8,141 nt of DNA from Chitinophagaceae bacterium. Its GTDB lineage: Bacteria; Bacteroidota; Bacteroidia; Chitinophagales; Chitinophagaceae. This document shows, one piece after another, positions 1 through 5,009 of the stretch (position 1 is the first letter of the stretch; each line of letters opens with the position of its first letter). The stretch lies in NCBI GenBank assembly GCA_003456175.1, contig DMPB01000117.1:1-8141 (forward strand). The letters are read 5' to 3'. The notes under the pieces are model-generated. The model was not told where the DNA came from. It saw only the letters and a list, made by a program, of their open reading frames with translations, and searched no databases. The translations under genes and the position numbers were made by a program.

Positions 1-314
1 CCAACCCTGAGTTAAACGAGGCCGAGGGGTTAGGCAAGGTATTAGCAAATAAATGGTATGTTGATGAATTGTATGACGCTATCATTGTTCGTCCAATAGA
101 AGCAATCGCTAAACTGTTCAACAGTGGGCTAGAAAAAGGTATTGATGGTGTGGTGAATGGTACCGGCCGCTTTGTACAATACAGCAGCAGACAGTTACGC
201 TTGTTGCAGAGCGGACAAGTAGGTAGCTATATTTTATTTATGGTGATGGGTATTTTAGTATTCTTCATCATTTGGTGGAACCAACCACTTTTAACCAAAC
301 TATTACAGAAATAA
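1..314 (+). CDS. nuoL: NADH-quinone oxidoreductase subunit L (NuoL), C-terminal part
   Basis: This is the last 103 codons of an open frame that enters from the left edge with its first full codon at position 3. It ends in TAA. The fragment carries the typical NuoL tail WYVDELYDAIIVRPI, followed by a long amphipathic stretch that probably belongs to the lateral helix running along the membrane arm of complex I. A final hydrophobic helix (SYILFMVMGILVFFIIWW) comes just before the end. NuoL is the distal antiporter-like subunit of complex I and takes part in proton pumping in the inner membrane. The TTG at 69 lies in the same frame but is an internal Leu codon; the coding frame continues upstream without a stop to the window edge. 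The nuoM start follows 24 nt after the stop. Identification rests on the tail motif and on the L-M-N gene order. The antiporter core itself is outside the window. Confidence 0.93.
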   Translation, partial: NPELNEAEGLGKVLANKWYVDELYDAIIVRPIEAIAKLFNSGLEKGIDGVVNGTGRFVQYSSRQLRLLQSGQVGSYILFMVMGILVFFIIWWNQPLLTKLLQK

Positions 315-338
315 ACGCAGGCGAAAGCCATATACAAT

Positions 339-1775
339 ATGATTGCATTATCGTTAGTACTTATTCCTGTTATCTCCGGCATCGTAAGCTTTGCGTTCAA
401 CAACAAAAAAGCTGCAAAGGGTTGGGCCCTGCTATCATCGATAGCAACACTCGCAGCTGCTATGATGGCGCTGTACACACATACTGCTGGCGCAACAAGT
501 TTCGACAGTGCCTGGTTGCCACAATTAGGCAGCCGCTTCACTTTAAGTCTCGACGGTATGGGCAAAATGCTTGTGCTGTTAACTGGCGTAGCTTTCCCCA
601 TCATTTTCGCAGCAACATATAATAACGCTTATAGCAAGCCAGGGAACTTTTATGGCTTTATGTTATTAGGGGAAGCAGGCTTGATGGGTGTTTTCTTAGC
701 TACTGATGCGTTACTATTTTACTTTTTCTGGGAGTTGGCTTTAATACCTGCTTATTTTCTTTGTAGCCAATGGGGAGGCGAAAAGCGTATTGCAGCTACA
801 TTCAAATTTTTCATTTACACATTCGTAGGCTCACTTATAATGCTAGTTGGTTTGCTGTATGTGTACTATCATAATCCCGAACACAGCTTTGCATTAGAAT
901 CGTTATACAAGGTTAACCTTACGGTAAATGAACAAGCCTTTTTGTTCTGGATGTTCTTTGTAGCATTTGCTATAAAAATGCCCATTTTCCCATTCCACAC
1001 CTGGCAGCCCGATGCGTACGAACAAAGTCCTACGGCTGTAACGATGGTATTAAGTGGTGTAATGGTAAAGATGGGATTGTTCGCAGTGGTACGTTGGTTG
1101 TTACCTATGTTTCCAGCAGCCGTAACACAGTTTCAAGGCGTTGCTATTCTATTATCGGTTGCAGGCATTGTATATGCATCATTAATAGCTATGCAACAGA
1201 ACGATATCAAGCGATTGATTGCTTACAGTTCTATTGCACACATTGGTTTAATGAGTGCGGCCATTTTCACAAAACAAAGTGTTGGCTTAGAAGGTGTGAT
1301 GGTTCAAATGTTCAACCATGGTGTTAATGTAATTGGTTTATGGATTATTGCAGATACTATAGAACAACAATTAGGTACACGTAAGTTCAGCGATTTAGGA
1401 GGCTTGGCTCAGAAAGCTCCAAAAATGGCAATACTACTGGTAGTAATGGCATTTGCAAACGTAGCCTTACCACTTACTAATGCCTTTGTAGGCGAATTTT
1501 TAATGTTCAATGGCTTATTCCGCTATAATATTTGGATGGCTGTAATTGCTGGTATCAGTATTATACTAGCGGCGGTTTACACACTCAACATGGTGCAAAA
1601 AGTATTGTATGGCAATACATCGGCAATTACAGAAAATGCTTCAGACATAAAAGGTGGTAATAGTATTATGCTAGCGTTGTTATCAGTGCTCATCATTGTG
1701 TTAGGGGTGTGGCCTCAACCTATGTTAGACTTAACAAAGGCTACCGTAACAAATATTTTGGCTCAAATTCAATAA
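339..1775 (+). CDS. nuoM: NADH-quinone oxidoreductase subunit M (NuoM)
   Basis: This is a 478-residue polytopic membrane protein and the middle antiporter-like subunit of complex I (proton-conducting membrane transporter family). It couples quinone reduction to proton translocation. The key charged residues of the family are visible: E132 in FFWELALIPAYF, K213 in AFAIKMPIFPFHTW, K244 in GVMVKMGLF, H301 in SSIAHIGL, H327 in FNHGVN and E386 in FVGEFL. Spacings from K213 onward match my recollection of E. coli K234, K265, H322, H348 and E407. The segment NDIKRLIAYSSIAH is the usual one around the broken helix. Length is slightly short but normal. The ATG at 339 is 24 nt after nuoL, has no Shine-Dalgarno sequence (usual in Bacteroidota), and begins directly with the first membrane helix. 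The gene lies in an operon with nuoL and nuoN. One copy of the ACCTTACGGTAAATG repeat falls within codons for N193-E198. Confidence 0.96.
   Translation: MIALSLVLIPVISGIVSFAFNNKKAAKGWALLSSIATLAAAMMALYTHTAGATSFDSAWLPQLGSRFTLSLDGMGKMLVLLTGVAFPIIFAATYNNAYSKPGNFYGFMLLGEAGLMGVFLATDALLFYFFWELALIPAYFLCSQWGGEKRIAATFKFFIYTFVGSLIMLVGLLYVYYHNPEHSFALESLYKVNLTVNEQAFLFWMFFVAFAIKMPIFPFHTWQPDAYEQSPTAVTMVLSGVMVKMGLFAVVRWLLPMFPAAVTQFQGVAILLSVAGIVYASLIAMQQNDIKRLIAYSSIAHIGLMSAAIFTKQSVGLEGVMVQMFNHGVNVIGLWIIADTIEQQLGTRKFSDLGGLAQKAPKMAILLVVMAFANVALPLTNAFVGEFLMFNGLFRYNIWMAVIAGISIILAAVYTLNMVQKVLYGNTSAITENASDIKGGNSIMLALLSVLIIVLGVWPQPMLDLTKATVTNILAQIQ
916..930 (+). repeat. Dispersed 15-nt motif, exact copy 1 (inside nuoM)
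   Basis: The sequence ACCTTACGGTAAATG lies within nuoM codons. It is identical to 7696-7710 and to the reverse complement of 4820-4834. Its core TTAC-G-GTAA is an interrupted palindrome. As it lies inside a conserved gene, this copy may be partly a by-product of codon use, but an exact 15-nt match is unlikely by chance in a window of this size. Confidence 0.5.
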
Positions 1776-1799
1776 CGAACTTTAGAGAACTATACAGCA

Positions 1800-3227
1800 A
1801 TGAATGCAATAATATTAGCTGCAATACTTGGCGTTGTAATGATGTTTTCAAGTGTTTTTATCAATAACAAAAGCACTTATAAATACATTGCTATCGTTGG
1901 CATGATTGCCTTACTTGGTGTGAATTGGGCCGATACTTACGGTTGGCGCATGTTCGATATCGATACGAAAGGCATGCTCAATTTTAGCCGATATGGCTAC
2001 TTCTTCAATACTGTTTGTATTGCTGCAACACTAGTGTACTTATTGCTTAGCGGTGCAGCCTTTGAAAAGGTTGGTAACTACACTGCCGAGTATTTTGCAC
2101 TTGTATTTTTCGTGCTTTGTGGTATTAGTATTATTACAAGCTTTAATACCTTACTCATGTTGTTCTTAGGGGTAGAAATCATGAGTATTCCACTGTACAT
2201 CTTAACTGGTGCCGATAAGCGTAATCTAAAGAGTAATGAAGCCTCGCTGAAGTACTTTTTAATGGGTTCGTTTACTACAGGTATCATGTTAATGGGTATT
2301 GCACTGATTTATGCGGCTACAGGTTCTTTTAACTTAGATGTATCTCGTGCGAATAATGTGATGATTGGAACTACTGTTAACTTATCTATTTTAGAGGTAA
2401 CAGGTTGTATTTTATTGTTTATTAGTTTGGCCTTTAAAGTATCTGCTGCACCCTTCCACTTCTGGACACCCGATGTTTATGATGGCGCACCAAGTGTGTT
2501 TACTTCTTTCATGGCTACGGTAATTAAGGCCGCCGGTTTCTTGGCATTGTATCGCTTTTTTGATGCTAAAGTAGGCTTTACCGGAGTGGCTAGTAGTCCG
2601 AATTTGGGAGTAGATTGGAAGTTAATGTTAGCTATAGTAATCGTATTAACACTCCTTGCGGGAAATGTTACCGCAGTATTCCAACAAAGTGTAAAGCGTA
2701 TGTTGGCATATTCTTCTATTGCACAAGCTGGCTTTATGATGATGGCTCTGTTTGGCAACAACGATATGGCAAAAGAAGGTTTGGTTTTATATGCTCTTGT
2801 ATACAGCCTAGCCACTATTGGCATCTTTGCAGTGCTAGTAAAAATGAAAGACTACACCTTTGAGGGCTTCAATGGATTAGCTAAAGAAAATCCAGTTATT
2901 GCTTTTGCCACTACCATATTTTTATTATCGTTGGCAGGTATTCCGCTTACAGGAGGTTTTTTTGCGAAGTACTTTATGTTGGCAAGTGTTGTAAAAACAG
3001 GTTCTTATTTATGGTTAGTAGTAGTAGCTGTTTTGTTTGCTGCCATTAGTGTGTACTACTATTTCCGTGTGATACAAGCCATGTATTTTAAAACAGCTAC
3101 TAGCGAATCGCCAGTATTGGCTGTAACGGTTCCGCCATTAGCACAATACGCCTTTATTGCTTTAGCCATAGCTATTATTATAGTGGGTGTATGGCCGCAA
3201 GCAGTATTACAATATTTGTATTTTTAA
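1800..3227 (+). CDS. nuoN: NADH-quinone oxidoreductase subunit N (NuoN)
   Basis: This is a 475-residue polytopic inner-membrane protein, the antiporter-like subunit of complex I nearest to the quinone-binding arm among L, M and N. Conserved charges are present: E126 in GVEIMSIPLY, K151 in ASLKYFLMG, K213 in AFKVSAAPFHFWTPDVY, K243 in ATVIKAAGF and K390 in GFFAKYFML. Their order and spacing correspond to E. coli NuoN E133, K158, K217, K247 and K395. The fact that K390 is Lys where NuoM has Glu (E386) is one of the features that separates N from M. The segment QSVKRMLAYSSIAQAGF is also typical. The ATG at 1800 follows nuoM by 24 nt. This is the last gene of the operon: a strong terminator hairpin begins 28 nt after the stop. 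No truncation or missing residue is seen. Confidence 0.96.
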   Translation: MNAIILAAILGVVMMFSSVFINNKSTYKYIAIVGMIALLGVNWADTYGWRMFDIDTKGMLNFSRYGYFFNTVCIAATLVYLLLSGAAFEKVGNYTAEYFALVFFVLCGISIITSFNTLLMLFLGVEIMSIPLYILTGADKRNLKSNEASLKYFLMGSFTTGIMLMGIALIYAATGSFNLDVSRANNVMIGTTVNLSILEVTGCILLFISLAFKVSAAPFHFWTPDVYDGAPSVFTSFMATVIKAAGFLALYRFFDAKVGFTGVASSPNLGVDWKLMLAIVIVLTLLAGNVTAVFQQSVKRMLAYSSIAQAGFMMMALFGNNDMAKEGLVLYALVYSLATIGIFAVLVKMKDYTFEGFNGLAKENPVIAFATTIFLLSLAGIPLTGGFFAKYFMLASVVKTGSYLWLVVVAVLFAAISVYYYFRVIQAMYFKTATSESPVLAVTVPPLAQYAFIALAIAIIIVGVWPQAVLQYLYF

Positions 3228-3255
3228 ATTTTTGCAGTAATTAGAAATGATTTGG

Positions 3256-3289
3256 AAGCGATGCCTTTAAGCGTCGCTTTTCTTTTTTT
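3256..3289 (+). terminator. Intrinsic terminator of the nuo operon
   Basis: A 9-bp stem (AAGCGATGC paired with GCGTCGCTT, one G-T pair) encloses the loop CTTTAA. It is followed at once by the T-rich run TTCTTTTTTT. The stem starts 28 nt after the nuoN stop, which is where an operon terminator is expected. It separates the nuo operon from the downstream permease gene. Confidence 0.88.
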
Positions 3290-3330
3290 GTTACCACTCA
3301 CCACCAACACTTGCCACTGTTATAAGCATG

Positions 3331-3361
3331 CTTGCCAGCACTTGGTTAGATGCTATCTTTA
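3331..3361 (+). promoter_or_regulatory. Candidate Bacteroidota-type promoter of the permease gene
   Basis: A TTG at 3332-3334 is followed after 19 nt by TATCTTTA at 3354-3361. This matches the Bacteroidota -7 consensus TAnnTTTG at all but the last base. The implied transcription start would be close to 3368, giving a short leader before the ATG at 3384. The -33 region overlaps the perfect 10-bp palindrome AAGCATGCTT (3324-3333). A direct repeat CTTGCCA occurs at 3310-3316 and 3331-3337, 21 bp apart, which is two helical turns. These could be operator sites, but that is inference. The element lies after the nuo terminator, which supports independent transcription of the permease. Confidence 0.4.
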
Positions 3362-3383
3362 TTCGCATTTACGTAAGTAAAAC

Positions 3384-4664
3384 ATGAAACTTAAAGATAC
3401 CATAGGCTTAGCCTATAAAACTGTTAGTTCTAATAAGTTGCGAAGTGGCATTACAATTGCTATTATCGCTCTAGGTATTGCTGCACTAGTTGGTATTAAT
3501 ACTGCTATTAGTGCTATGAATAGCGGGCTTCGTGATAGTTTTAGTACGATGGGCGCTACTGGCTTTTCTATTGCTTATAAAGAGCGTTTCAGATTTGGTG
3601 GAAATGGTGGTAGTGATACCAAGAAGGTAAACAAAAACGGCAAAAGGCAAAAGAAAAGTAACCTCGATAAACCAATTACTATTGATGAAGCTGAGGCTTT
3701 TAAAAATACTTATGTTTTTCCTGCTAAAGTAGCGTTACAACTATACGGAGGTGGTAATTATGAGTTGCGCTATAAAGACAAAAAAACAAACCCTAACGTA
3801 AGCATCCGTAGCGGCGATGAAAATTTTTTACAAGTGAATGGCTTCACATTGTTGGCGGGTCGTAATATCAATGCATTAGATGTTGTAAGTGGTCGTAACG
3901 TGTGTATTCTAGGGAGTGAAACCGGAGAGAAACTGTTCGGGCCAAATTACGAAAGAGGTGTTGATAAAGTAATTAAGGTGAACGATGTACCATACCGTGT
4001 AGTAGGTGTACTAAAAAAGAAGGGTAGTAGTGCATTGATGCGTGCCGATAATGTATTGGTGACTACCTATAACACCATACGTAGATTGGGTGGCGATAAT
4101 GTGAGTCGTTCATTTACTATAGGTATTGCAGCTAACGATGTACAGTCGGTAGATGCAGCCGTGGCTGAAGCCAATGCTACTTTCAGAGCAATTCGAAAAT
4201 TGCACCCAACAGAAGATGACAACTTTGTGTTAGAAAAGAGTGATAAGATAGCTGAAACCTTTATTGGTTTATTAAGTAGTATTCAAATCGCTGCAGCTGT
4301 AATTGGCTTTATAACGCTGGTAGGTGCTGCAATTGGTTTGATGAATATTATGTTGGTAGCTGTAAATGAACGAACCAAAGAAGTAGGTTTAATTAAAGCC
4401 TTGGGTGGTAAGCGAAGCGATATTAGCAGGCAGTTTTTGTTTGAAAGTATTATCATTAGTTTAATGGGAGCTGTATGCGGTATTATTCTCGGTATTTTGT
4501 TGGGTAACTCTGTAAGTATGTTGGTAGGTACCGGTTTTGTAGTGCCTTGGAATTGGGTGATTGGTGGTGTATTCATTTGTTCTATTGTTGGATTATTAGC
4601 AGGTTTATGGCCTGCAAGAAGAGCTTCAAAACTCGATCCGATTGTTGCTTTACGCTTTGAATAA
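3384..4664 (+). CDS. ABC transporter permease, FtsX/MacB-like
   Basis: This 426-residue protein has the four-helix architecture of MacB/LolE/FtsX-type (type VII) ABC permeases. A cytoplasmic N-terminus (MKLKDTIGLAYKTVSSNKLR) leads into TM1 at about 21-45. A large periplasmic MacB_PCD-like domain follows (about 46-295), then TM2 (about 297-325), TM3 (about 353-376) and TM4 (about 388-410). Between TM2 and TM3 lies the family's coupling segment VNERTKEVGLIKALGGKRSD, and the C-terminus WPARRASKLDPIVALRFE is the family signature. Such permeases work with a separate ATPase to move or extract substrates at the periplasmic side (lipoproteins, peptides, drugs); the substrate here cannot be told. The periplasmic domain has an unusual Gly/Lys-rich insert at residues 71-96. 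No ATPase or membrane-fusion gene adjoins it: nuoN lies upstream behind a terminator and the next gene is convergent. The ATG at 3384 gives the normal N-terminus. Confidence 0.9.
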   Translation: MKLKDTIGLAYKTVSSNKLRSGITIAIIALGIAALVGINTAISAMNSGLRDSFSTMGATGFSIAYKERFRFGGNGGSDTKKVNKNGKRQKKSNLDKPITIDEAEAFKNTYVFPAKVALQLYGGGNYELRYKDKKTNPNVSIRSGDENFLQVNGFTLLAGRNINALDVVSGRNVCILGSETGEKLFGPNYERGVDKVIKVNDVPYRVVGVLKKKGSSALMRADNVLVTTYNTIRRLGGDNVSRSFTIGIAANDVQSVDAAVAEANATFRAIRKLHPTEDDNFVLEKSDKIAETFIGLLSSIQIAAAVIGFITLVGAAIGLMNIMLVAVNERTKEVGLIKALGGKRSDISRQFLFESIIISLMGAVCGIILGILLGNSVSMLVGTGFVVPWNWVIGGVFICSIVGLLAGLWPARRASKLDPIVALRFE

Positions 4665-4694
4665 AATCAGCATTTAAATAGCAAAACTAGTTAC

Positions 4695-4731
4695 AACGAT
4701 ATGGGGCGGCCTGCGGCCGCCCCATATCGTT
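4695..4731. repeat. Perfect 17-bp GC-rich inverted repeat after the permease gene
   Basis: The arm at 4695-4711 (AACGATATGGGGCGGCC) is the exact reverse complement of 4715-4731, leaving a 3-nt loop TGC. It starts 30 nt after the permease stop, so it probably ends or protects that transcript. There is no T-run on the + strand (it continues TTGCTATG), so it is not a standard intrinsic terminator. The nine bases at the top of each arm are all G or C, in strong contrast to the AT-rich flanks. A REP-like palindrome or an mRNA-end stabiliser are the alternatives. Confidence 0.85.
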
Positions 4732-4819
4732 TGCTATGTATCGATCATTAAAAAAGTGTATATACCATCATTGATAATGCATATAGATAAATATATATGC
4801 GTTTATTTCTTTTGATCGT

Positions 4820-4834
4820 CATTTACCGTAAGGT
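4820..4834 (-). repeat. Dispersed 15-nt motif, exact copy 2
   Basis: On the minus strand this reads ACCTTACGGTAAATG, identical to 916-930 and 7696-7710. It is noncoding and lies about 175 nt beyond the protease stop codon, past that gene's terminator hairpin. Confidence 0.6.
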
Positions 4835-4893
4835 GATACGAATGCTCAACTACTATAATGTAGTTCAAAAAGCTTGAAACGTACTGTATGATT

Positions 4894-4908
4894 CATTTTC
4901 CGTAAGGT
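4894..4908 (-). repeat. Dispersed 15-nt motif, degenerate copy
   Basis: The minus strand reads ACCTTACGGAAAATG, 14 of 15 positions matching the exact copies. It is 74 nt from the exact copy at 4820 and in the same orientation. Confidence 0.5.
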
Positions 4909-4936
4909 TGCTATTATATATGGATATTGTTTTGGG

Positions 4937-4951
4937 GCCTTGCGGTAAATA
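4937..4951 (+). repeat. Dispersed 15-nt motif, degenerate copy
   Basis: It reads GCCTTGCGGTAAATA, 12 of 15 positions matching the exact copies, with the core changed from TTACGGTAA to TTGCGGTAA. It directly abuts the protease terminator hairpin and has the opposite orientation to the two preceding copies. Confidence 0.4.
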
Positions 4952-4984
4952 AAAAACGCAGTAGTAAATATACTACTGCGTTTT
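4951..4984 (-). terminator. Intrinsic terminator of the metalloprotease gene
   Basis: A perfect 14-bp stem (AAAACGCAGTAGTA at 4953-4966 paired with 4971-4984) has a 4-nt loop. Read on the minus strand, the stem runs into six T residues (the A-run at 4951-4956), the form of an intrinsic terminator, 25 nt after the protease stop codon. On the + strand the stem also ends in TTTT, so it may act weakly in both directions and block read-through from the permease side. Confidence 0.88.
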
Positions 4985-5009
4985 GTGAAATTGAGTAATC
5001 TTAATTTGC

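Larger units (their letters stand above)
4665..5009. other. Gene-free region between convergent genes
   Basis: No credible coding frame was found in this AT-rich 345-nt stretch. It holds the 17-bp GC-rich hairpin (4695-4731), a weak AT inverted repeat (GCATATA at 4779-4785 with TATATGC at 4794-4800), and a small stem AACTAC/GTAGTT (4848-4865). It also contains three copies of the ACCTTACGGTAAATG-type motif and the terminator of the minus-strand protease gene. A small untranslated RNA is possible, but I see no promoter that clearly supports one. Confidence 0.6.

Noticed and set aside
69..71. TTG at 69 as a separate start giving an 81-residue protein
   Set aside because: The frame is open upstream to the window edge and encodes conserved NuoL sequence before this codon; it is an internal leucine.
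227..604. 125-codon minus-strand open frame over the nuoL-nuoM junction
   Set aside because: It lies antisense to two clear complex I genes, with a composition that mirrors their membrane-protein codons; there is no independent evidence for it.
4283..4576. 97-codon minus-strand open frame inside the permease gene
   Set aside because: Antisense to the membrane-helix region of a confident gene; low-complexity Ile/Pro/Thr content typical of a shadow frame.
4703..4753. Short + strand frame MGRPAAAPYRLLCIDH starting in the hairpin
   Set aside because: Sixteen codons mostly made of the palindrome itself, with no start context; not credible as a gene.
4779..4810. AT-rich inverted repeat GCATATA/TATATGC followed by a T-rich stretch
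   Set aside because: The stem is only 7 bp of mainly A-T pairs; too weak to call a terminator next to much stronger hairpins.
4820..4951. Motif cluster as a CRISPR array
   Set aside because: Repeats are only about 15 nt, in mixed orientation, irregularly spaced, with no cas genes nearby.
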